This document shows positions 16,774 to 25,312 of a stretch of DNA of 64,000 nt, piece after piece. Each line of letters begins with the position of its first letter. Position 1 is the first letter of the stretch. The position numbers and the translations under genes were made by a program. This DNA comes from Trinickia mobilis. GTDB taxonomy: Bacteria; Pseudomonadota; Gammaproteobacteria; Burkholderiales; Burkholderiaceae. The stretch spans positions 1 through 64,000 of the forward strand of contig NZ_JAFLRF010000016.1 of the NCBI RefSeq assembly GCF_017315705.1, in the 5' to 3' direction. The notes beneath the pieces were generated by a model. It was given only the letters and a program-made list of their open reading frames with translations. It was not told the origin of the DNA and did not search any database.

Positions 16774-18495
16774 ATGACTACCGCAGCAGACTACCTGGTC
16801 GATGCCTTGGCGCACGCCGGCGTGAAGCGCATTTACGGCGTCGTCGGCGACTCGTTGAACGGCATCTCCGATTCGCTCAGGCGCTCCGGCAAGATCGACT
16901 GGATCCACGTGCGGCACGAGGAAGGCGCCGCCTTCGCGGCCGGTGCGGAAGCGCATCTCACCGGCCGCCTGGCGGTGTGCGCCGGCAGTTGCGGACCGGG
17001 CAACCTGCACTTGATCAACGGGCTGTTCGACTGCCACCGCAGCGGCGTGCCCGTGCTTGCGATCGCCGCGCACATTCCGAGCTCGGAGATCGGCATCGAC
17101 TACTTTCAGGCAACGCATCCGGAAACCCTGTTCAAGGAGTGCAGCCACTACGTGGAACTCGTGTCGAACGTCGGCCAGCTGCCGCAGATCCTGACCCGCG
17201 CGATGCGGGTCGCGGTCGGACGGCGCGGCGTGGCGGTCGTCGTGATTCCGGGCGACGTCGCGCTGTCGCCGACGATTGCCGAGGTTGCGCCTTGGCTGGT
17301 GCCGTCGACGCCGCCCGTGCTGCGTCCGGCCGACGACGAGATCTCGTGCCTCGCGGGCATGCTGCAGGCGGCATCGCGCGTGACGCTGATGTGTGGCGCG
17401 GGCTGCGCGGGCGCGCACGACGAAGTGGTCGAGCTCGCGAAGCGCCTGAAGGCGCCTGTCGTGCACTCGCTGCGCGGCAAGGAGTCCGTCGAGCACGACA
17501 ACCCGTACGACGTCGGCATGACGGGCATGGTGGGGTTCGCGTCGGGCTACGCCGCGATGAAGGCGTGCGACATGCTGCTGCTGCTCGGCACCGATTTTCC
17601 CTACCGGCAGTTCTATCCGGAGAACGCGAAGATCGCGCAAATCGACGTGCGTCCCGAAGCGCTCGGCAACCGCTGTTCGCTCGATCTCGGCCTGCTCGGC
17701 ACGGTCAAGGACACGCTCGCCGCGTTGCTGCCCGCCCTCGACGAAAAGACCGATTCGGCGCATCTCGACAGCGCGCTCGCGCATTACCGGCAGGCGCGCA
17801 AGGATCTCGACTCGCTCGCCGAGAGCAATCCGTCGAGCACGATGATCCATCCGCAGTATGTGACGCGGCTCGTGAGCCAGCTCGCGGCCGACGACGCGAT
17901 CTTCACCTGCGACGTCGGAACGCCGATCGCATGGACGGCGCGCTATCTGAAGCTCAACGGCCGGCGCCGGCTGATCGGTTCGTTCAATCACGGCTCGATG
18001 GCGAACGCGATGCTGCATGCGATCGGCGCACAGGCCGCGTATCCCGGCCGCCAGGTGGTCTCGATGTCCGGTGACGGCGGGTTCACGATGATGATGGGCG
18101 ACTTCATCACGCTCGTTCAGGCGGAGCTGCCGGTGAAGGTGATCGTGCTGAACAACGGCACGCTGGGCTTCGTCGAAATTGAAATGCGCGCGTCGGGCTT
18201 CGTCGATTCCGGTTGCGACCTCGTCAATCCGAACTTCGCGCGCATGGCCGAAGCGGTGGGCGTGAAGGGCATCCGCGTCGAGCAACCGCAGGAGCTCGAA
18301 GGCGCGCTCGCGGAAGCGCTCGCCTACGACGGGCCCGCGCTCGTCGACGTCGTCAGCGCGCGCCAGGAACTGATCATGCCGCCGAAGACCACCCTCGATG
18401 AAGCCTGGCATTTCGGCCTCTTCATGATGAGGGCGGTAATGGACGGCCGCGGCAGCGAGCTGATCGATCTCGCGAAAGTGAACCTGACGCGCTGA
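16774..18495 (+). CDS. poxB: Pyruvate dehydrogenase (quinone) / pyruvate oxidase
   Basis: 573-aa thiamine-diphosphate and FAD enzyme, peripheral on the inner membrane, converting pyruvate to acetate and CO2 with electrons passed to ubiquinone. Visible marks are the catalytic-glutamate block [20 protein letters not shown] near residue 45, the central FAD domain beginning near 190 with [13 protein letters not shown], and the ThDP motif [12 protein letters not shown] ending in VIVLNN near 430-460. Length equals E. coli PoxB (572). The start at 16774 follows GGGAGG contributed by the upstream repeat; 44 codons further upstream are open but lie inside the repeat. A paralogue sits at 30724-32433. 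Confidence 0.9.
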   Translation: MTTAADYLVDALAHAGVKRIYGVVGDSLNGISDSLRRSGKIDWIHVRHEEGAAFAAGAEAHLTGRLAVCAGSCGPGNLHLINGLFDCHRSGVPVLAIAAHIPSSEIGIDYFQATHPETLFKECSHYVELVSNVGQLPQILTRAMRVAVGRRGVAVVVIPGDVALSPTIAEVAPWLVPSTPPVLRPADDEISCLAGMLQAASRVTLMCGAGCAGAHDEVVELAKRLKAPVVHSLRGKESVEHDNPYDVGMTGMVGFASGYAAMKACDMLLLLGTDFPYRQFYPENAKIAQIDVRPEALGNRCSLDLGLLGTVKDTLAALLPALDEKTDSAHLDSALAHYRQARKDLDSLAESNPSSTMIHPQYVTRLVSQLAADDAIFTCDVGTPIAWTARYLKLNGRRRLIGSFNHGSMANAMLHAIGAQAAYPGRQVVSMSGDGGFTMMMGDFITLVQAELPVKVIVLNNGTLGFVEIEMRASGFVDSGCDLVNPNFARMAEAVGVKGIRVEQPQELEGALAEALAYDGPALVDVVSARQELIMPPKTTLDEAWHFGLFMMRAVMDGRGSELIDLAKVNLTR

Positions 18496-18550
18496 GCCGC
18501 GCGCCGCTGAACCGAATTGCTTCATTGCCTGCCATCAGGGGGAGACGGCG

Positions 18551-18829
18551 ATGTCGAGTGGTTTGCGCCCTGGGCGCCATGCGTGGACGATCCTGATGCC
18601 GTGCGCGCCGCTCACTGCGTGTAGCGACGCGCCGTCGGTCGGCGTGCTGGGCGCGTACTTTCCGGACTGGCTGTTCTGCATCGCGGGCGGCGTGCTGCTG
18701 GTGGCGTGCGTGCACGTGCTGCTGTCGCGCAGCGGCCGCGGCGATTGGCTCGCGCCGCCCGCGATCGTCTACCCGGCGCTGACGGTGCTGTTTTCGATCG
18801 CGCTCTGGGTAGTTGGCTTCAACCTCTAA
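18551..18829 (+). CDS. ytcA: YtcA-family lipoprotein/membrane protein
   Basis: 92 aa. The early residues end in a lipobox-like LTAC (Cys at about 23), followed by GVLGAYFPDWLFCIAGG and two hydrophobic helices separated by RSGRGDWLAPPAIVYPAL. That pattern and position, first in an operon with MdtN/MdtO/MdtP-type genes, match YtcA, which in E. coli stands beside mdtNOP. Function is unknown. GGGGGAGA precedes the ATG. The next gene starts 14 bp downstream. Confidence 0.75.
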   Translation: MSSGLRPGRHAWTILMPCAPLTACSDAPSVGVLGAYFPDWLFCIAGGVLLVACVHVLLSRSGRGDWLAPPAIVYPALTVLFSIALWVVGFNL

Positions 18830-18843
18830 CCGACCGTGTGACC

Positions 18844-19926
18844 ATGACCGCTGCCCACAGCACGGACGCAGGAAAACAGCGTCCGCGAACCTGGCCTGCC
18901 ATGCTGCTGGTCGTACTGGCCGTCGTCGCGATCATCGCCGTGATCTGGCGCGTGGATACCGCGCCGCGCACCGACGACGCGTATGCGTACGCCGACACGA
19001 TCGGCGTCTCGCCCGAAGTCAGCGGCAAGATCGTGACGCTCGCGGTGCGCGACAACCAGGCGGTGAAGCAGGGCGACCTGCTGTTCGAGATCGATCCGCG
19101 GCCGTATCAGTTCGCGTTGCAGCGCGCGCAGGCGGCACTCGCGCAACTCGATGCGCAGATTCCGCTGACGCAGCGCACCGTCAATGCGCAAGGATTCAGC
19201 GCCGACGCTGCAAAGTCGGCGGTCGTGCGCGCGCAGGCCGCCGCGAAGCAGGCGGGGGACACGCTGGCGAGAATGGAGCCGCTGATCGCGAAGGGCTACC
19301 TCTCCGCCGACGAACTGGACCGCGCACGCACCGCGCAGCGCGCCGCGCTGGCCGAGCTCGCGGCCGCGCAATCGCAGGCGCGCGAGGCGCAGGCGGCGGT
19401 CAGCAGCGTCGCCGCGCTCGTCGCGCAGCGCGCGGTGCTGCTCGCCGAAATCGCGACGGCGCAGCTCAACCTCGAATATGCGACCGTGCGCGCGCCGTTC
19501 GATGGCCGCGTCGTCGAGCTGCGCACGTCCGTCGGGCAGTTCGTGTCCGCGCAAAAGCCCGTCTTCACGCTGATCGATACGCGGCACTGGTACGTGATCG
19601 CCAATTTCCGCGAGAACGAGCTCGGCAACATCCGGCCCGGCACCCGCGCGACCGTCTACCTGATGAGCAATACCCGCATCCGTTTCAGCGGCTCGGTCGA
19701 CTCGATCGGCTTCGGCGTCGAGCCGCAGGACGGCGGGGGCGCCGCGAACGGTCTGCCGAACATTCAGCGCAGCATCAACTGGGTGCACGTTGCGCAGCGC
19801 TTTCCGGTGAAGATCGAGGTCGATCATCCTGATCCGCAGCTGTTCCGGATCGGCACGTCCGCCGTCGCCGTGCTGCAGCCCGAACGCCGCGACAACCGCG
19901 CGACGCCCGATGGAGCGCCGTCATGA
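18844..19926 (+). CDS. mdtN: HlyD/MdtN-type periplasmic efflux adaptor
   Basis: 360-aa membrane-fusion protein joining the inner-membrane exporter to the outer-membrane channel. One N-terminal membrane helix (about 18-37) is followed by the biotinyl-lipoyl half IGVSPEVSGKIVTLAVRDNQ, an alpha hairpin rich in Ala/Gln (about 110-215), the second half YATVRAPFDGRVVELRTSVG, and a beta-barrel domain. The ATG at 18844 is chosen; a GTG six bases earlier is possible. The stop overlaps the start of the mdtO-like gene by 4 bp (ATGA). Operon order ytcA-mdtN-mdtO-mdtP supports the name; the substrate is unknown and in other systems includes aromatic acids and dyes. Confidence 0.85.
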   Translation: MTAAHSTDAGKQRPRTWPAMLLVVLAVVAIIAVIWRVDTAPRTDDAYAYADTIGVSPEVSGKIVTLAVRDNQAVKQGDLLFEIDPRPYQFALQRAQAALAQLDAQIPLTQRTVNAQGFSADAAKSAVVRAQAAAKQAGDTLARMEPLIAKGYLSADELDRARTAQRAALAELAAAQSQAREAQAAVSSVAALVAQRAVLLAEIATAQLNLEYATVRAPFDGRVVELRTSVGQFVSAQKPVFTLIDTRHWYVIANFRENELGNIRPGTRATVYLMSNTRIRFSGSVDSIGFGVEPQDGGGAANGLPNIQRSINWVHVAQRFPVKIEVDHPDPQLFRIGTSAVAVLQPERRDNRATPDGAPS

Positions 19927-22097
19927 GCGGCCTCGACGGCGTCGGGCGCCGTCTCGCCTGGCCGCGGCCGCTCGCGGAGCTCGCAGCCTTCCTGCGCTAC
20001 GAGCTCGCCGCGTTTCCGGGGCGCGGCAACGTGACGATGCGCTGCGTGCTCGGCAGCGCGATCGTGATCGTCGCGTCGATGACGTTGCGAGTGCCCGAGC
20101 TTGCGTTGTCGCTGATCGTGGTGTTCTTCGTCACGCAGGCGAACATCGTGCTGACCCGCGTGATCGCATTGAATCTCGTGATCGGCACGACGTGCGCGAT
20201 CGCCTGCACGATCGGACTCTACGCGCTGACGTTCGACTATCCGCTGCTGCGCATCATCGTTGCGAGCGCGATCTTTTTTTGCAGCACCTATCTGATGCGG
20301 GCCGTGACGAAATTCGGGCTCGTTTTCTTTCTCGTCTCGCTGATCGTGATTTACGCGCAGAGCTTCGGCGATCTGACCGACAACGCGGAAGCGCTGGTGC
20401 GTAGCTTGTTATGGGTGTGGTCGGCGGTCAACTACGCCGTGGCAGTGTCGCTGCTCATCAACACGCTGTTTTTGCCGGCCGAGCCGGAGCGGCAGCTGCG
20501 CGCCGCGATGCAGCGGCAGCTCGCGACGGCCCATGCGCGGCTCGCCGCCGTGCTCGACGTGCATGCGCCGGCCGTGCGGATCGGCTCGCTCGATCTCGAG
20601 CGCGGTGCATTGTCGTTGCAGAAGCTCATGCGCTTCGCGGCAATGCGTCACCGTTACAGCAACGAGGATGTGTCGGCGATGCTGGCCTGCGTGACTGCGG
20701 TATCGCGCATCGTCGAGGCTGCGGCGGTGCTTCCCGACGATGCCGTCGCGCACGGCGCCGGGCAGATCGATGCCATCCGCGCGGTGCAGGTCGAACTCGT
20801 GTCGCTCGACCACGCGCTCGGCGACGACGCGCAATGGCTGCACTGGAGCGCACCCGAGCGCGCGCCGGTATCGACGTCGATACCGGCGCTCGACGCGATG
20901 CAGCGCGCGCTCAGTGCGCTCTCCGATGCCGCGCGGGGCGCCGCGCCGCCGCCGCCGGACGAAGCGGCCGCCGGCGGTGCAGCGGAGAAAGCGGAGAAAG
21001 CGGAGAAAGCGGCGGCGCGCTCTGCGCTGCTCGAACCGGACGTCTTCGCGAATCCGCGCTACGCGCGCTTCTCGCTGCGTACGCTGCTGTCGGTGCTGAT
21101 CTGCTACGTGTTCTACAACGCGGTGAATTGGCCGGGCATCCACACGATCATGCTGACGTGTCTCGTGGTCGCGCTGCCGAGCCTCGGCGCGTCGAGCCGC
21201 CATGGCCTGCTGCGGATCAGCGGCGCCCTGGTCGGCAGCGCGCTGGCGCTGTTCATGGTCGCGTTCGTGATTCCGCGGCTGGAGAGCGTGACGGGGCTGC
21301 TGCTGATGAGCCTGCCCGTGATCGCGCTCGGCGCCTGGGTGTCGGCGGGGTCCGAGCGGATCAGCTATGCCGGCGTCCAGATCATGTTTACGTTTGCGCT
21401 GGCGTTGCTCGAATCGTTCTCGCCGCCGTCCGATCTCACCGAGATCCGCGACCGGATGGCCGGCATCTTGTTAGGCGTCGGCGTGGCAACCTTCATCCAG
21501 ATGTCGATGTGGCCGGAAGGCGAAGCGGATGCGCTGCGTGCGCAACTGGCGTCGGTGCTGCGCGAGATCGCGGCGCTGGCGCGCGTCGGTGCGAGGGCGA
21601 TGCTCACCGGCCCGCGCGCGACGGATTCGCCGGCGGTGGCCGCAACGTGGGCCAAGCTCGCGGACTGCGAGACGGTGCTGGCGCGCGTCTCGCTCGAACC
21701 CGACTGGCGCGAGGGCGAGACGGCGCGGATTACGCTGCTGTCGCAGACGGTGCTCGCGCAGAGCCGTGCGCTGCTCGTCGCGCTCGAAGCGTTTCACGAC
21801 GAGGCGATGACCGACCCGTCGGGAGGCGCGTCGATGGAGCGCGCAGGGAAGTTTCAGGCGGATGTCGCGGATGCGCTCGCGCGATACGCGTCACAGCTTG
21901 CGGCCGAGCCGCCGGCCGCGACGACCCCGGCGCCGGCCGACCCGAGTCGACTGCGCGCCGCGCCGGCAGGGGCAGCGGGCGCGGCAGGCGGGCAAGCGCT
22001 GGAACGGCACGCGCAACGGATCGATGCGGCGCTCGCCGGGTTGCCGCGCTGGTCGGCAGGCGACCGTGCGTCCGGCGAATTCGCGAGTGCGGGGTGA
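19923..22097 (+). CDS. mdtO: FUSC-family inner-membrane exporter, MdtO-like
   Basis: 724-aa inner-membrane protein with two blocks of hydrophobic helices (about 40-180 and 380-520) separated by cytoplasmic regions, the plan of MdtO and AaeB aromatic-acid exporters. The end of the central linker has an AEKAEKAEKA run made by a 9-bp tandem repeat (about 20985-21012). Translation is coupled to the adaptor gene by a 4-bp overlap. The C-terminal about 200 residues are Ala-rich and soluble. MdtO in E. coli is linked to resistance to puromycin and some dyes; here only the family role, export, is supported. Confidence 0.83.
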   Translation: MSGLDGVGRRLAWPRPLAELAAFLRYELAAFPGRGNVTMRCVLGSAIVIVASMTLRVPELALSLIVVFFVTQANIVLTRVIALNLVIGTTCAIACTIGLYALTFDYPLLRIIVASAIFFCSTYLMRAVTKFGLVFFLVSLIVIYAQSFGDLTDNAEALVRSLLWVWSAVNYAVAVSLLINTLFLPAEPERQLRAAMQRQLATAHARLAAVLDVHAPAVRIGSLDLERGALSLQKLMRFAAMRHRYSNEDVSAMLACVTAVSRIVEAAAVLPDDAVAHGAGQIDAIRAVQVELVSLDHALGDDAQWLHWSAPERAPVSTSIPALDAMQRALSALSDAARGAAPPPPDEAAAGGAAEKAEKAEKAAARSALLEPDVFANPRYARFSLRTLLSVLICYVFYNAVNWPGIHTIMLTCLVVALPSLGASSRHGLLRISGALVGSALALFMVAFVIPRLESVTGLLLMSLPVIALGAWVSAGSERISYAGVQIMFTFALALLESFSPPSDLTEIRDRMAGILLGVGVATFIQMSMWPEGEADALRAQLASVLREIAALARVGARAMLTGPRATDSPAVAATWAKLADCETVLARVSLEPDWREGETARITLLSQTVLAQSRALLVALEAFHDEAMTDPSGGASMERAGKFQADVADALARYASQLAAEPPAATTPAPADPSRLRAAPAGAAGAAGGQALERHAQRIDAALAGLPRWSAGDRASGEFASAG

Positions 22098-22103
22098 TCG
22101 GCG

Positions 22104-23633
22104 ATGACGCGCTTCGCCTTGGTCCTTCGCCGCCGCCTGCCGCCCCTGCCGCACGTACGGGCTGCACGGCTGGCCGGCCGCTGGCTCGCGTCTCTCGCGC
22201 TGCCGTTGCTTGCCTCGTGCGCGATCATTCACCACGACAGTCCGCCCGCCGCGATGATCGCGCCGCAGCAGATCCGCCTCGCCGACGACATCCATCTCGC
22301 GAACGAAGGCTGGCCTTCGGCGCGCTGGTGGGAGCAGTATCACGATCCGCAGCTCGATACGCTGGTCGAGCTGGCGCTCGCCCATGCGCCGACGCTCGCC
22401 ATTGCGCGCGAGCACGTGTCGCAGGCCCACGCGCAGGTCGAGCTGATCCGCGCGGGGTCCGGTCTGCAGATGTCCGCGCTGGCGGCTGCCGATCGCGAGC
22501 GGGTCTCGAGTCACGGTTTCCTCAGCGCGTATGCGTCGCACGACCCGGCGATCGGCGCGTTCGGGCCGTGGTATTGGACCGGGCTCGTGGGCGTCGACGC
22601 TCACTACGACATCGACATCTGGGGCAAGCAGCGCGACCTCGTGCGCGCGGCGATCGGCGAGCAGAACGCGCGGCGCGCGGAGGCGGCGCAGGCCGAGCTC
22701 GAGCTGTCGGCAGGCGTCGCGCAGCTCTACTACAGCATCCAGATCACCTACGCGAGCCTCGACCTGTTGCGGCAGCTTCGCGAAGTGCGCGCGTTCGAGC
22801 TCGACACGCGATCGGCGCGGCACGAACGCGGCCTCGAAGCGCTGACCCAGACCGCCGGCGCGCGCGCGCAGCTGCTCGCGATCGACCAGCAGATCGCCTC
22901 GACCCAGGAGCAGGTCGTCCACGCGCGCGAGGCGCTGCGCGCGCTGGCGGGCGTCGGTCCCGACGCTCTGCCGGCGATCGCACCGGTGCCGTTGCCGGCG
23001 CCGTCGGTTTCGCTGCCGTCGGCGCTGTCGTATGAGCTGCTCGCGCGGCGCCCGGATCTGCAGGCGATGCGCTGGCTGGTACAGGCGTCGTTCGACCGGA
23101 TCGATGCGGCGAAAGCGGCGTTCTACCCGAGCTTCGATATCACCGCGTTCTTCGGTTTCAACGCGCTGCGAATGCGCGACCTGTTCATGCATTCGAGCCA
23201 GCAGATCAACCTCATTCCCGGCCTCACGCTGCCGATCTTCGACGGCGGCCGCCTGAACGCAAACCTGCACGGCGCGCGCACGGCCAGCAACACGCTGATC
23301 GAGCAGTACGACCAGGCGGTGCTCGACGCGGTGCGCGACGTCGCGCAGAGCGGCAGCGAGATCGATGACCTCGATCATCGCGTGCATCTGCAGCGTGACC
23401 GGATCGACGCGTTGCGCTTCGCGAGCGACAGTGCCGAGGCGGGCTACCAGACCGGCCTGAGCGACAGGTTGACCGCGATGCAGGCGAAGGCGCCCGTCAT
23501 CGAGGGGCGCCTCGAGCTCGTGCAGCTTGCCGGCGACGAGATCGAGGCGGGCATCGTGCTGACCAAGGCGCTCGGTGGCGGCTATCGCAGCGACGACCTG
23601 CCGGCGGACCCGGCCGCCACGAAGGCGCACTAG
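22104..23633 (+). CDS. mdtP: Outer-membrane efflux lipoprotein (TolC/NodT family), MdtP-like
   Basis: 509 aa. An N-terminal signal ends in LLASC, placing the lipidated Cys at about 39 after an unusually long and basic n-region, so true translation may begin later. The NodT-type outer-membrane factor repeats follow: WWEQYHDPQLDTLVELALAHAP near residue 75 and LLARRPDLQAMRWLVQAS near 320. It forms the outer-membrane exit duct of the tripartite pump with the two preceding genes; it begins 6 bp after the mdtO-like stop. Confidence 0.88.
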   Translation: MTRFALVLRRRLPPLPHVRAARLAGRWLASLALPLLASCAIIHHDSPPAAMIAPQQIRLADDIHLANEGWPSARWWEQYHDPQLDTLVELALAHAPTLAIAREHVSQAHAQVELIRAGSGLQMSALAAADRERVSSHGFLSAYASHDPAIGAFGPWYWTGLVGVDAHYDIDIWGKQRDLVRAAIGEQNARRAEAAQAELELSAGVAQLYYSIQITYASLDLLRQLREVRAFELDTRSARHERGLEALTQTAGARAQLLAIDQQIASTQEQVVHAREALRALAGVGPDALPAIAPVPLPAPSVSLPSALSYELLARRPDLQAMRWLVQASFDRIDAAKAAFYPSFDITAFFGFNALRMRDLFMHSSQQINLIPGLTLPIFDGGRLNANLHGARTASNTLIEQYDQAVLDAVRDVAQSGSEIDDLDHRVHLQRDRIDALRFASDSAEAGYQTGLSDRLTAMQAKAPVIEGRLELVQLAGDEIEAGIVLTKALGGGYRSDDLPADPAATKAH

Positions 23634-23675
23634 TCGGCGAGCGCGCCGGGAACCGTTGATCCGTCGAGGCCGGTC

Positions 23676-24080
23676 GTGATGGAGGACATCGATCTGATCG
23701 AGCTCACCGCCAAAATCGTGGCGAGCTTCGTTTCGTGCAATCCGTTGCCGGCGGCCGATCTGCCGGCGTTCATCTCGAGCACCTACGGCGCGCTGGCCGC
23801 ATTGCGCACGACGTCGGCACCGGCCGCGCAGCAGCGGGCTGCGGTGCCGATCGACGAATCGGTGCGCGATGATTACCTCGTCTGTCTCGAAGACGGACGC
23901 AAGCTGAAGTCGCTCAAGCGCCACCTGCAGCGCCACTTCGCGATGACCCCCGCCGAATACCGCGCGAAGTGGGGCCTGCCTGCTGACTACCCGATGGTCG
24001 CGCCGGCCTATTCCGCGCTGCGCTCGTCGATCGCGAAGCGCCATCCCGCGGGCGCAATCAAGCCGCGCCGCGGCTCCTGA
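23676..24080 (+). CDS. Ros/MucR-family zinc-finger-type regulator
   Basis: 134 aa. An N-terminal oligomerisation region (IDLIELTAKIVASFVSCNPL) is followed by the DNA-binding domain LVCLEDGRKLKSLKRHLQRH and MTPAEYRAKWGLPADYPMVA. The zinc site of Ros is C-x2-C-...-H-...-H; here the second Cys is Asp (CLED), a variant known in some MucR homologues, so zinc may be held differently or not at all. MucR proteins are H-NS-like silencers and regulators of exopolysaccharide genes. GTG 23676 and ATG 23679 are alternative starts. The gene sits directly behind the efflux operon. Confidence 0.85.
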   Translation: MMEDIDLIELTAKIVASFVSCNPLPAADLPAFISSTYGALAALRTTSAPAAQQRAAVPIDESVRDDYLVCLEDGRKLKSLKRHLQRHFAMTPAEYRAKWGLPADYPMVAPAYSALRSSIAKRHPAGAIKPRRGS

Positions 24081-24239
24081 GAACGGACGAACGAGGGACG
24101 CCGCGCCCGTCGCGCTCACCCGACGAGGGGATGTCGCGCCGCGGCCGGATTGCGCAAAATGGGGACTGTCGATATCTGCCCTGGGAGCCGGCCGGCTTTC
24201 GTCACGGGCACATCATCGGCATCGACCGTGGAGGCGCAC

Positions 24240-24719
24240 ATGAGCACGCAGACATCGAATGCAGCGCGCGGCAGCGAGGCGGCAGGATTCGCCGCCGACA
24301 GCGGGACCGCGGCCGAGCGGCGCGCGGCGTCGCTGCCGAAGTGGCGTCTGCGCCGCGCGCTCGACTTCATCGAAGCGAATCTCGGGCAGCCGATCGGACT
24401 TGCCGATGTCGCCGCCAGCACCGGCCTCACCCGCATGCATTTCGCCGCGCAGTTCCGCTCGACCACCGGCTATTCGCCGCACACGTACTTGCTGCGGCGC
24501 AGGATCGAGCATGCCCAGACGCTGCTGCGCTCGTCGGCGCTCAGCGTGCTCGACGTCGCGCTCAGTTGTGGCTTCGGCTCGCATGCGCACTTCACGACCG
24601 TCTTCGGGCGGATGGTCGGCGAGCCGCCCAACAGCTGGCGGGCCCGGATGCGCGGCGAGGGGCCGATCGTAGCGTCGGCCGTGGCGAGCGCCGCGCGCGG
24701 CGACGACACGGGAGCGTGA
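24240..24719 (+). CDS. Short AraC-family regulator (DNA-binding domain only)
   Basis: 159 aa. A disordered Ala-rich N-terminus is followed by a single AraC/XylS double helix-turn-helix (about 35-135: RALDFIEANLGQPIGLADVA, STTGYSPHTYLLRRRIEHAQ, SVLDVALSCGFGSHAHFTTV). There is no effector domain, as in SoxS/MarA-like or Burkholderia small AraC proteins, so control is probably by its own level. The start at 24240 is chosen because of GGAGG upstream; an ATG at 24150 would add 30 untypical residues. Only 2 bp separate it from the DUF3331 gene. Confidence 0.82.
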   Translation: MSTQTSNAARGSEAAGFAADSGTAAERRAASLPKWRLRRALDFIEANLGQPIGLADVAASTGLTRMHFAAQFRSTTGYSPHTYLLRRRIEHAQTLLRSSALSVLDVALSCGFGSHAHFTTVFGRMVGEPPNSWRARMRGEGPIVASAVASAARGDDTGA

Positions 24720-24721
24720 TC

Positions 24722-25120
24722 ATGCAGGCCGACCCGGCGGATGACGAATGCTGGCGCGCCGCGCTGCGCCTGCTCGACGACGGCTCGTGCGAGCGGGCCG
24801 CGAGCCGCTTGGCGCCGCGCCGCGAAGCCGCAACGGTGCCGGTTGCGCAAACCGGCGCGCGCCGCGAATGCGTGGTGCGCGTGGTCGATCGCGTTTCGGC
24901 GGGGATCGTGGTCGTGTACTGGTGCGACGCAACGTCCTGCCGTTACGGCGACCAGTTGTGGAAGGTGGGCGTCGCGAAGCGGCGCGGTCGCTGCGCGCTG
25001 TCGGGCGCGCCGATCGACGCCGGCGACGCGGTCTATCGGCCGCGGTCGGCGCGGCCGCGTCCCGTCAACGCGGCCGCGATGATGCTGGCGTCCGAGGTCG
25101 AGCGCGTGTCGCCCGGCTGA
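24722..25120 (+). CDS. DUF3331 domain protein
   Basis: 132 aa. The DUF3331 core is at residues 45-120: VVRVVDRVSAGIVVVYWCDA, TSCRYGDQLWKVGVAKRRGRCALSG broken at CALSG, then PIDAGDAVYRPR. The family is largely Burkholderia-specific and uncharacterised; it contains conserved Cys residues and looks like a small beta-rich domain. It is co-transcribed with the AraC gene (2-bp gap, GGGAG before the ATG). A regulatory accessory role is only a guess. Confidence 0.8.
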   Translation: MQADPADDECWRAALRLLDDGSCERAASRLAPRREAATVPVAQTGARRECVVRVVDRVSAGIVVVYWCDATSCRYGDQLWKVGVAKRRGRCALSGAPIDAGDAVYRPRSARPRPVNAAAMMLASEVERVSPG

Positions 25121-25202
25121 CCGCTCACCGTATTACAAACCTCGGTATTGATCGCTTTCGTTTCGGTTGCGGCTCGGACAACACCGGGCGACAACCGATC
25201 CT

Positions 25203-25239
25203 TTACCAAAAAATAACCGAATCATCACGCTTCTCCGGA
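25203..25239 (+). promoter_or_regulatory. Upstream element shared by the two TPR regulators, copy 1
   Basis: TTACCAAA followed by a TAA-ACC block and CACGCTTCTCCGGA. An alignable block starting TTACCAAA lies at 27284-27318, in each case about 75-135 bp before the regulator start. It is a candidate common promoter or operator. Confidence 0.35.
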
Positions 25240-25312
25240 CAGTCATGTCTAGTCTGGACGGCACTGAGTTCGTCGAGCGGTTGCGACGATCTGGTGTCCG
25301 ACGGAGCGTGGA

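Noticed and set aside
21891-24119. 742-codon minus-strand open frame and similar long antisense frames (for example 16591-18525 minus, 20411-23035 plus)
   Set aside because: They overlap firmly identified genes, are rich in Arg/His/Ala/Asp as expected for codon-position shadows in high-GC DNA, and show no family signature or start signal.
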